A DNA stretch of 64,000 nucleotides, taken from Luscinia megarhynchos (Eukaryota > Chordata > Aves > Passeriformes > Turdidae). Positions 50,943 through 61,100 of this stretch are shown here, one piece after another. Each line of letters begins with the position of its first letter. Positions within the stretch are counted from its first letter, which is position 1. Position numbers and translations under genes: made by a program. The DNA is taken from contig JAPFBE010000002.1 of the NCBI GenBank assembly GCA_034336665.1, positions 20,190,906 through 20,254,905 of the forward strand, read 5' to 3'. The notes beneath the pieces are model-generated. The model did not search any database, was not told where the DNA came from, and saw only the letters and a program-made list of their open reading frames with translations.

Positions 50943-52159
50943 ATGAAGCTGGAGGTGTTCTCGCAGCACTATGAGGACAAGCTGAGCGCCGGCAGCGACC
51001 AGGAAGGCAGCGGCTCGCTCTCCCCGGCCCCGGCGGAGAGCGAGCTGGGCTCGGACGGCGACTGCGCGGCCAACAGCCCGGGCGGCGGGGCCGGGCGGCC
51101 GGGGCATCCCCCGCCGCCGCCCCCCACGCCGCAGCCCCCGCCGCCGCCGCCGGCCGAGAGCGCCAAGGGGAAGCCCTACACGCGGCGGCCGAAGCCGCCC
51201 TACTCCTACATCGCGCTGATCGCTATGGCCATCCGCGACTCGGCCGGCGGCCGCCTGACCCTGGCCGAGATCAACGACTACCTGATGAGCCGCTTCCCCT
51301 TCTTCCGCGGCGCCTACACCGGCTGGCGCAACTCGGTGCGCCACAACCTCTCCCTCAACGACTGCTTCGTCAAGGTGCTGCGCGACCCGGCGCGGCCCTG
51401 GGGCAAGGACAACTACTGGATGCTGAACCCCAGCAGCGAGTACACCTTCGCCGACGGCGTCTTCCGCCGCCGCCGCAAGCGCCTGAGCCGCGCCGCCCCG
51501 CCGCCGCAGCCCGCCCGCCCCGCCGCCGGCGCCCCGCCGCAAGTGCCGCAGGAGGCGGCGGCAGCGGGCGCCGCGTCCCCCGGCGCTTCCCCGCGCTGCT
51601 GCTGCGCCTCCTCGCCCTGCCGCTGCGCGCCGGGCGCCAAGGAGCCAGCGCCGGGGGGCGCCGGGCCCCGGCCGGCGGGCGGCGGCGGCAGCGCCAAGTT
51701 CTCCAGCTCCTTCGCCATCGAGAGCCTGCTGCAGCGGCCGGCGGGACCCCGCGCCGCCCCGCAGCCGGCGCCGCACGCCCGCCTGGTGTGGCCGGCGCCG
51801 CCCGCGCCCCCGCACCTGCTGCCCGGCCCCTACCCGCTGCTGCCGTACCCACCTGCCGCGCAGCCCCCGCTCTACGGCGGCGGCCTCCTGCAGCTCTGCG
51901 CCTACGGGCTGGGAGAGCCCTCGCCGCCGCCGCTGCTGCTGGGGGGCGGGCGGCCCGCGCTGGCCCCGGGGGAGCCGGCGCCGCTGGCGGAGCGGCCGCG
52001 GGCGCCGCCGTTCCACGCCGGGCTGCCCAAGGGCGGGCGGGGGCCGCCGCACGGCTCCCCGCTCTACGGGCCGCTCCGGGTCACCGGGCCGCTGCCGCCC
52101 CGGCGGCGGGGGGCTCGGCCTCCTTCCAGCCGTACGCCGTGGAGACCCCCCTGGCTTGA
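50943..52159 (+). CDS. FOXQ1: Forkhead box protein Q1, frameshifted near the 3' end
   Basis: Sequence-specific DNA-binding transcription factor acting in the nucleus. The N-terminus MKLEVF and the [12 protein letters not shown] segment (residues 35-46) match FOXQ1. A Pro-rich linker (56-70) leads to the forkhead domain (about 83-180). The domain starts [18 protein letters not shown], has recognition helix [13 protein letters not shown] (128-140, DNA-contacting Asn130 and His134), and ends in the basic RRRRKR stretch (175-180, likely nuclear localisation). [11 protein letters not shown] (253-263) is eh1-like and suggests Groucho/TLE-type corepressor binding. The start at 50943 has a strong Kozak context (GCCGCCATGA). 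An in-frame stop at 50784-50786, with no ATG between, supports it. A one-base loss (or two-base gain) lies between about 52086 and 52113. After it the FOXQ1 C-terminus PYAVETPLA and stop (52157-52159) occur in the other frame. Read literally, the frame runs to 52244 with an unrelated tail (433 aa). Allowing for the shift gives 405 aa versus 403 in human. Single exon, as in mammals. Confidence 0.96.
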
Positions 52160-53075
52160 TGGAGCCCCCCTCCTTCCCCTGCGAGGGACCTGCCCGGGGA
52201 GGCGTGGAGGGGGAAAGGAGGAGGCTCTGGATCCCGCACTTTAACTCCAGAGGCGACCGCAGCCTCCAAGCAAAAGCCTCGGTGACTGTGCCTTAGTGAA
52301 ATGACAGTGGGTTTAACTTAAGCCAAAAAAAAATTAAAAAAAAAAAAAAAAAGGAGAAAAAAAAATCAAACAACTGTCAGTTTGGACATAGCCATGAACC
52401 TCAAGTGCTTCTTACTGTTCGTTGAGACTACTTGACTTAAGCCAGTCCCTCGCCACGTGTTTGCTCTGCCCCTCCCTTGTCCCCGCATTGCTGCCACCGC
52501 AGCCTGGGGCAGCAGAGCGGGGTGCCCCGCGGAGGGGCGCGGTGGCGGCCGCTCGGGGATGCGCTGTGCGCTTGGGAGGGCGGGGAGGAGGGAGGGGGCC
52601 GGGAGCAGCAGGGACACAGGAGGGGAGGGGGCCGGGGTCTGCTGTGGAGCCGTAGGTCTGTACTGCAAAGCAATGCATCACTGTGCCAAAAGAAACCTTT
52701 TCTCCTGTCCGGCAACTAGCATTTCGTGGGAAGGGAGGATAGATATTAAATTATTTATAAAAGTAGTGTTTTTAACACAAAGAGAGTGCAGCTTTTTTAA
52801 TTATTATTGGAGGGGGCTTGGAGAGGGGAAAGGGCTCAAGGAAATGTCAGGCGTTTCTCCTGTACTGGCTGGCGTTCTACATTTATGGCCAAGACCACTG
52901 CTACTGGAAAGAGAAGACTAATTTTTTTTCCTATTTTATTTTTGTGTTTGTATGTAATATATGTGCGTGTGCATTTTATTGACGCTCGGCCACCATGTTT
53001 TTCCGGTTTTTTTTTCCTTTCTCCTTTCCCCCGAATAAAAGCTGCCCCCTAAATAAAGGCGGTAATAAGGAGAAG
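52160..53075 (+). other. FOXQ1 3' untranslated region
   Basis: From the conserved stop to just past the polyadenylation signals. It has a long A-rich stretch (A9 at 52325-52333, A17 at 52336-52352), which is a risk for internal oligo-dT priming. An AU-rich nonamer TTATTTATA (52751-52759) is a candidate mRNA-destabilising element. The last part (52920-53060) is T-rich. Composition falls back from GC-rich to AT-rich after about 52660. Short-lived mRNA would fit a developmental regulator but is inferred from the motif alone. Confidence 0.7.
53034..53057 (+). terminator. Two polyadenylation signals of FOXQ1
   Basis: AATAAA at 53034-53039 and again at 53052-53057, followed by GU-rich GTGATGTCTGTTCTGG (53079-53094) as a plausible downstream element. 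Cleavage is expected around 53055-53080. The arrangement places the mRNA end about 0.9 kb after the conserved stop. Confidence 0.78.
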
Positions 53076-53094
53076 AGCGTGATGTCTGTTCTGG

Positions 53095-54729
53095 CGTGAG
53101 GGAGGGAAGCCTGTCGTGGGACAGCCTTGACCGAGAAGCTCGGCTAGGGCCCTTTCATCCCCATCCCTGAGGCGGGTAGAGGTGCCACCTATGGACCCGC
53201 CTTCCTGTAGTCACGGGAGACGACAGGTTCTCCTCTTGAGCTACCGCCAGGTATGAAAGTCCTCAGCAATTCCTCGAGTCAAATCAGAATTTCCCGCCGG
53301 GGCTTAGCCCTGCAGGAATGCTGGCGATTCGATTTGCAGGCGGAGGGATTTGCAGGCAAACGGCCTGACGTAGGGGCAGCCTGTGAAAATCCTGTACATC
53401 TGCCTTTTTTACTCTCTCTCTCTCTTTTGTTATTTTTCCCACGAAGGACAGCAGGCGATGTGTAATCCCGTTGTCATCTCTCGGTCCAAGGAAAGCGCGC
53501 TCCAGGAAGGTGGTTGGCACTTTGGCACTGCTTCTGGTGGTGACATCCCCGCTGGCACCTACAGCGGGCGAATCCTCAGCGGGGTGGAGGCTGGGCACTA
53601 TCTGCTGCTAATAAAAAGTTTGCATGCGTTGCCTTCTCCCGACGGGCGTTATGTTAAGGCTGATCGGTATTGTCAGAAGTGATCAGCAAAGCCCCAGAAA
53701 GGCTAAGTCGGAAAAAAGAAAGGTTGCGGGGCTAACTGCCTGTGCTGCCGAGTTACACATCAGTGTCGTCCCCGAACACGAAGAGTTTATACAAATGCTG
53801 AAATGATCTTTCGGGGTTCGTTTGTTCGGTTGTTTGTTTTAATTAATACTGTAAAAAGTACGAAATCGCCGGGCTTTTTTCCCCTTCAAGTCCTCTGTAA
53901 GCACAGGTTACCTAAAAAAACGATGACAAGGAGAATTTCGGGCGCTGGATGGTCTTCTCTCTAATTACATGTATTTCGAACCTACCTCTTTTTCCCTCAG
54001 CTCCGAGATTCGGCCGCTGACTAGCTTCTACCCTTCTCACAAAAAATTTTCCAAGTAGCAAAGGTGTGTTGTGAAAGGAAAGCTTCAAACAGAGCCATCT
54101 GCGGCCGAAAGCACCGACTTGTTTCAATACAGCTCAAACAGATTTCACGGTGTGTTTAGCTCAGACCATAACATCCATCAGAACATTGCGAGAGATTAGT
54201 GACTAATGTATGAAGTAATCCAACCCTTGAAGGAATTGGTTTTTGTGTACACACGCTCATGCACACATACACACATACACTATTTCGACATCATTCTGCC
54301 TTCAAGGCTCTGTGCAAATATTAATCTACCCTCCCATAATCTGCTTTTTCCTCTGGCTTGTATTTTACCATCTCTTTTTTATAGGAGTCCACATGAACTG
54401 TCAGCATGTAACTCCTCGTATCTTTTCCTTTTGTCCGTCTGTAAAGGTCATATTTCAGGGTATGTTAAAAATATCTTGATGGAGAGTGGAATTGCTGTTA
54501 TAGCCACAAGTGCATATTTTAATCGGGTGTATTTAATAGGGATGAATTGTGTGTGAATGTATGCTTAACAGGACGTCATTGAGCTTTTTACTTTTTGAAA
54601 ATAAGTACACTAAAAAAAGAAAAAAATATCCTGCAGAGTTCGATATACCCCTTGTCAATAAGTATTTATCTTCAATGAAACTCCATTTTTTGATATGACA
54701 AGAAAGGTATGGCAGCAGTACAGTAACAG
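53095..54729. other. CpG-bearing gene-free DNA downstream of FOXQ1
   Basis: No gene was recognised. Unlike the far flanks, this DNA keeps scattered CpGs (notably 53240-53720 and 53860-54110) while being only moderately GC-rich. Open frames reach 116 codons without a recognisable domain. A CA-rich patch with CACACATACACACATACAC lies at 54262-54282. The texture suggests regulatory or conserved DNA, or read-through transcript, but no element can be proven. Confidence 0.4.
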
Positions 54730-55190
54730 GATATCTGCGTGCTCGCGGTCCTTTCTCAGCCCTGGTTCGGATTCCCTCAGAGGGTCGAGATGAGGGTTTA
54801 AAGTGGTCCCGGTGCGATGGGAACAGGTACCGCCTGCTGTCCGGAGCCCGCCCGGCGGCGGGGCTGTGGGGCTGTCGCTTGCTGAAACGCGAGGAGGGTC
54901 TTCTCCGCCTCCTCCTGCCCGAGCATCATCCTCCCAAGAGGAGGCAAGAGACGAATTTCCCCGTGTTGACCTCTGGGTGGAAATCTCCCCGTTCGCGCTG
55001 CCTCTCAGAGCACGGCTGATTTTCTTCCGAGGAAGGAGAAAGGCTCGGTCTCGGTGCCGGTGCCGGTGCCGGTGCCGGTGCGGGCAGGGCGGCGGGAGGG
55101 ACCGGCCCCGGCCCCGGCCCCAGCCCGGCACTCGGGACGGCCGTAAATCCGAGCTGTCAGCTGTGACAGACGGCTGCTGAAACACAGCAC
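54730..55190. promoter_or_regulatory. Second small CpG island downstream of FOXQ1
   Basis: A short GC- and CpG-rich block stands out from AT-rich surroundings, about 1.7 kb after the FOXQ1 polyadenylation signals. It contains hexamer repeats (listed separately). Open frames on both strands (204 codons minus, 125 codons plus) are low-complexity and unrecognised, so composition explains them. It could be the start of a non-coding RNA, a downstream enhancer or an orphan CpG island. Confidence 0.55.
55053..55121. repeat. GGTGCC and GGCCCC hexamer repeats
   Basis: GGTGCC occurs about 4.7 times in tandem from 55053 to 55080, then GGCCCC three times in tandem from 55104 to 55121. The latter is GGGGCC on the minus strand, with guanine runs able in principle to form a G-quadruplex. 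Both arrays are short. They encode Cys-Arg or Gly-Thr/Ala-Gly repeats in spurious frames. Confidence 0.9.
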
Positions 55191-58100
55191 CTGTCCAAAC
55201 ACTTTCCAGCAGCAGGTAACCAGAGAACCGACACTTTACATTTTTGTGCGGAACAAGCGCATTAACCATTTCACAGACCTTCCCAAAACAGCGATGTTTG
55301 TGTGTCTGGGTACTTTGTCTTTTTTAACCTCTAATAAATCAGGATGACAGAAGAGAGACAAAGCCTTTTGACTTGTGATATTTGACACATCAGCAGCAAG
55401 GCAACACTTTGGCGCCACGGCCTTTTAGCCTTTCCAGTGTCTGCATCACAGCGTGTTTGTTGAATGGGTGCAGTTTGTGATGATACTTGAGGGATTTTTA
55501 CACACTGCACAGCCAAAAATTAGGTCAATAGCACGGAAAGCCTGACAGGAGCAGAGAGCAAAACAAGTCTCTATCAGTGTGTGAGAGGACATGGAAACAT
55601 CCCATGCTGGCTGCTCCAATCTTGCTGCAGTTTCTTCATATGCCTGGTGGAAACACCAGCCTAAACAGAATTGCACTTAAATTCAGATTCAGACTGGACT
55701 CTGGTTATAAGTGCTTTTCTAAGGAGAGATTCAGCTTTCCAAATAAAAATATTTTGTTCCTGAGACTTTTTCCCCCTATAACCGATTTATCTCTGTCAGG
55801 CTATGAATGTTTTAACTTTCTTTAAAGTGAAAAAAAAAAATAAATAACCGTACCTGACTATCAAAATGTTTTCCTCAAATATTTTGGGCAGCTTCTCCAT
55901 ATCCCACCCCAGCTATGCCAGGTAGTGACTAAAATGTTACCTTTATAATGTTAGTCCTAGCCACTTTCCTAAATCTCTTCAAATTTCAACCTGCTGAGTA
56001 ACAGAATCCCATAAATTTCTCCTTAATGGAATAAGGCCAAATTAAAGTAAAGGAGATGTTTAAGCAGAATTTTGTGCACTTGAGGAATTAATGGATGCCA
56101 AACATGAACTTACAGAAGAAATAAGATTGCAAAAGTTATCTGTAGATAACAGCTTGCATATATAACATAAAGTCCATGCAGCAGGATAATGCAATAATAC
56201 TGTGCCTATTCTCCTTTACAATGGAGGCAAAGTGTTTAATTCTTGTATCTCACTGGGGGCATACCAGCAGGACAGCATTGTGATTGTTATTTTTGCATCA
56301 GATTAATTAACCCAAATTTTCACCAAGCAGATCTGATGAAGCCAGCTTACCTTCCAAGTCAAACATAAGATGGCTTGAGTATCCCATCAGTATCCATAAC
56401 ACCAGTCAGGAAGGAAACCACTGAAATCAGTCATTTTATTCAACAGCAGTCTCAGCACAGCACTGCTAGCTACAAAACTCAGCTCAACACGGATCTTTAA
56501 TGAAAGCTCCTAAGCAAAAAAGTGCAGCCCTTTGTATAAACTAGCTGCTGAGAAGACCGAAAAAGTTTGGGTGGAATTTTGTCTTGAGAATTTGCAGGTT
56601 TTTCTACCCCAACCATTTTTCAAAAGGGTGATTCTTAAGGGCTGGGTGTTTCAGGAACAGAAGACCCTTAGGAAAAGAAATTCCAGCCCAGAAAAGGCAC
56701 CTACCAAAGGACTCAGATTCATGGGCCCTTCATTTTTCACACCATGCCTCAAGGAGCCCAAGGTGAAATTTCCAACACAAGAGCAAGGAGAACAACCACA
56801 GCCTTACATAGAGGGATAGTGCTTCTAACCCAAGTCCACATTTTGCACAAGTCTTCACTGGGCTGGGGGGAAGGGGAGTTGTTTAATAACAGGCAAGAGA
56901 GTCAGTCCTTTTGTTGTGCAAGGCTTTTTGCCTTTTAAGTCTGAAGTAGACGAAAACAAAGTTGAAATCCACCTCTGGCCAAATTCAGGGCACTAAGTTG
57001 TGATTTTGGCAAGAGTGCTTGTTGAGCTTTGCTGAGCACTACAGTAACTCTTTAATGATGGGGTGAATATAGTTCCATCTTTCGTTTACATCCTGAAGAG
57101 GAAGCATTTTCCTCTTGACTAAGTTCTCCTGTCTTCGTTGACTCTCAGAAGTCTCAAAAACAGCTTCAGAGAAGATATCTACAGAGTGCAAATGCCCTAT
57201 CATAAAATCAGACAAATGGCTACAGAACACCTAGTCCTTTCTAAACACCCAAACTTATTAATGCATCATTTTTCAGGTTATCTATTGACAGCTTCAGAAA
57301 GCTACTGATTCACATAGTCTCCAGCTGCTCCTGCACAGGAGCTAAACACTTCAGGAACTTATACCTCCATACATCTGGATGGACAGGCCTTTGTCCTCTT
57401 TTTCCAGGGCCAGGGGGAGAGAGTATGAGGAAGGATTGAGAGAACACAGTCATTACCCATTTGTGCTCTTGCACCATGCTATTGTTTTCTTTGTTATGAC
57501 CTGTTTCAAAATGTCAGAGCTCTTTCAAGCAGCATGGCACACTAATAGCCTCCTCTGCTATGGGGAAAAGCAATGTTTTTGTGGGTTTTTTCCCCTCCTT
57601 AATAGCAGAGAATATTCAAGATGGAGCAATACAACTCTAGTCCTCAGCACAAAGTCCTGAGCAGAGTCTGTGAGACCCAGGACCACAAGGTAGAACATGT
57701 AAGAGGGGAAAAAAACAAGAAAAATAGGCTGACACCCAGTTTTCCAGTTTTCTGCTGAATTACAACACTGCTGCAGTTGCTTCCTGATCATAACTATTCA
57801 TGGAACACATGTTTATATGCATTATGTGTTCATAAATGCTTTAATAAGTATAATTTAGATGGTTTAGGGTCCAATGGGTTTATTTTAGCTGCATTTGAAT
57901 TGCTGTTGTTATTTTAAGTAATAATTTGGTACTGGAGTATAATTCAAATAACTTCTGTCAGTCAGCTAGCAATCTTTCACATAAATAGTACACTTCTTGT
58001 TTATCCTTAATATTGCTAAAGTATTTTTAGTCCACTGTAGAGGAATAGTGTTAATGAGTAACATACCTGAGCCAAACTGGGCTTAACTACAGGCACCCTG

Positions 58101-61100
58101 TGGGTCCATGAGGTATCCCAGCATACATCACTGGGAGGACTCTTCAACAAGACTGCTTCTGTGAAATTAATGTTTTATTTGGTAGGTCTTTAAGTCACCT
58201 GCTTCAAAGATCTCAATGTTTCAGCAGAAACCTGGGACTCCATCTTCCTCTCCTATTACTTTATTCAGAAGCTGTTACAAACAGGCAGATGAGCTTCGAC
58301 ATTCCAAGTAGAAGTTGTCGACCTTACTTGAATTCTTGAAAAGACAATTTCCAATAAAACCTCAGAGATTACCTATGGTCTTTCAAACCACACATATGAC
58401 ATCAAGCTGTCCATTTCAGTTCTTTCCACAGCATTTACTGTTTAAAATCACAGCATCTTACTACAGAAATAGCTTCACTAGATTTCTAATAAGTATCTAT
58501 AAAAAATGTGGACATGAAAGTCTTCTGGAATTGCCCAGTTACCTTCCCTCCACTGCAGTTTCTCTCAGTTTATTTTTAATAATTTATGAAGCAAGGCAGT
58601 TTTTAGTAGCTATGTTTAAAGCATCCTAAGCACTGAAGAAGAAACCCTACAAAGATATGGTTTTCTTTGTGAAACAAGTTGCACACCAGATGATAGCAGA
58701 TTTTTATTATGATTCCTAAAACAAGCATATAATACAATTCTCTTTCACCATCAAGCAGCTTCTGTTGCTCTGGGTGCTTTACACAGCCAACTTCAATACA
58801 GTAGTAAGTGCTCAGCACTCACCCTCATACAACACCAGAGTAATTCCCCTTGCTTTGGCATATACAAGCCTCAATTAGCTGCATGTTATCATCACATTCC
58901 CCATTAATCATTTAGCAGAACTGTACAGATGTACAGCAGCAACTTTCCCAATTTTTTTCCTCATAAGTCAGTCCAGGAAGCCCCCAAGTCATTTCTGTGT
59001 TTCTCTGAACTCCTCTGGATCATCTCTTTCTGACTAATTGTAGGAACATGGTGAAGGCATAGCTTTCAGTGTCACAATACCTGGAGTCACGTCAGGTTCT
59101 TCCCATGCCCCCCAGCTCCAGAAGAAGCAGGTTAAAAAAGGACGAAGAAGTTATAAATTATATTCAAAACAGCCAGGCTCACACATGACAGCTGAGTACA
59201 GACTGCAGTTACTCAACCTTCTCAGCAATAACCATCAAAGAAAAACACTTCAGTGTAACATTTCAACCACCTTGTTCAGTCAGAGAAACAGCCTGCCCCT
59301 TTCCCTTCCCTCTGCTCCCTTATCTTGCTTGCCCTTATCCAAAGCTATCCTTAAGGAAACAGAAACAATTTTGCCCTCAAATCTAGTCTACAAAACACTG
59401 AGCATAAAAAGACAGAACTTGCCATAGACTTTTCTGATGCCTTAGCATCCTCTGCTAAGAAGACTTTGCCCCAAGTCTCTTACAGACAGCATCTGTCCTT
59501 CCAGACCCTGAATTGGGAAGATAAAGCATACAAACTTTATTTTGTCTGGTCAGAGCTCCTAAACCAAAGCCCACTCATCCTGTAGCAAAGTCACTGCCAA
59601 AGCAAAATTAAAGTGCAGCATTGCTCGTGCCGTTTCCCAAGGAAACTGGGAAATTCTTGGGTCTTCCACAGCTAACAGGATAAAACACTTGTCAGAACTC
59701 CCAGGGAGAATTCAGGTTAGAACTTTCCTGTTCCACAGGAACTAGGTGCTGCTCTCAATTTCTTTATTCCATACAAAGAAGACTGGGTTTATTCTTTGCT
59801 TGGAATAAGCTTCCCCTATCCCATACTGTTACCAGTGGCTGCAAGGGAGAATTTCCTTTCTGCACTGTTATTTCTTGAACTGCAGATGAGAGGTTCAGGT
59901 CTGAGCAAGGTGACTTGACACACTCAGCATATGCTATCATCTTGTTATTATAACATCTTCCTCTCCACCACAAACAACCAGAGCAAGGACTGTAAGATTA
60001 CCCAAAGTTTAGCATAAATTTTCCTGATGCAAACATTAATTAGACACCTTTTTGTTCCTTGTCCAGCTGAAATCTCTAGACCAAAAGATCCTCCTCCGTG
60101 TGAAAAGTGTATGTTTTCATAGCTTGATTTAAATGTTGAGGAATTATGCTGGGGTTTCCTACAGGGTGGAGATGGCTCCTTGAAGTAGGAAACAGCTGAG
60201 ACAGCTGGAAGTCAGTCAGGTCACCCACAGGTTTGTGAACTCTGCAGTGGTGCCAAAGGCCTGTCAGTTGGAGGAGTAGATCTGTATAGCAAAGACCATG
60301 GGATATAATTCTAGGGCCAGTACTTGTGCTAATTAGCCAAAGCCATAGCTTACTGTCTTACTCTAAGATGCCATAAAAGCCTTTTTATTCAGGTCACAGT
60401 GTGGTATCAGCAATTAGTAATTATTTTCACATATATGTGTATTACATTAAAAAAGCCCCTACAATAAAACATCTTAAAGCAAATAAATTAAACCAGACCA
60501 GTGTACACCATTATTTTAGCACCTTTTAATTTAGTGTACATATCACTGTAATGAACGATTTAAATTAAAGGACCATACTCCTCTTCCTTCCAGGATTGCT
60601 GCTCCATCCAACAAAGCTAGTTGTTGTGGAAAGGAAACTGTCTTGTGCAATTAAAAGGAAAATTGTTCTCAAGGCCCTGACTCAGTTTAAGTCAGGAGGT
60701 TTATTCCAAGTGAGAATAAAAACCTCTGGAAAAGAATGAATGCTTTAAATATTTAACTCATAGTATTATAGATGTGCATGTACATGGCAGAGCTAAATGA
60801 TTTCATTTCTTTTCAGCCATCTTGGTGTCAGGATATACAGAAGTCTGTTGTAAACTAAGATAATTTTTTTTACATTTGGGGTACTTCTGATGGTTAGCTT
60901 TATCAGGAACACAGGCAATTGTTACTTTACCAGAATCTATTCTAGTAAAGGGCACACTGCAATGGAAAAGCAGGGCTCCTTGTGGACTTGCACACTCTGT
61001 CATGGTATCCTTTAAGAAATGAGGTTTTGCAATTTCTGAGGCGTCACATGCACCCAGACTTGAGTCTAACTCAGATAATGATCTGAGCCGTGGGACCCTT

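Larger units (their letters stand above)
50040..52660. promoter_or_regulatory. CpG island spanning FOXQ1 promoter and coding exon
   Basis: G+C and CpG density rise sharply from about 50040 and remain extreme through the coding exon until about 52660, against an AT-rich background. Long runs of CCG and GGC units are typical of a bird single-exon forkhead gene. An island of this size over a developmental gene is usually unmethylated and often Polycomb-regulated in vertebrates; the latter is general knowledge, not visible here. The composition also opens many long spurious frames on both strands. Confidence 0.9.

Noticed and set aside
50304..52052. A 582-codon open frame on the minus strand across FOXQ1, and a 304-codon one at 50030-50944
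   Set aside because: Arg/Gly/Ala-rich translation with no domain. It mirrors the coding strand in extreme GC content, where stop codons are rare; it is a shadow of FOXQ1.
51788..52159. A separate 123-codon open frame inside FOXQ1
   Set aside because: Only its last ~15 residues are meaningful, being the displaced FOXQ1 C-terminus. The rest is an Ala/Arg-rich shadow.
54655..55269. A 204-codon minus-strand frame across the second CpG island
   Set aside because: Its middle is made of hexamer-repeat translation and Arg/Pro-rich sequence. No domain, so composition is the simpler explanation.
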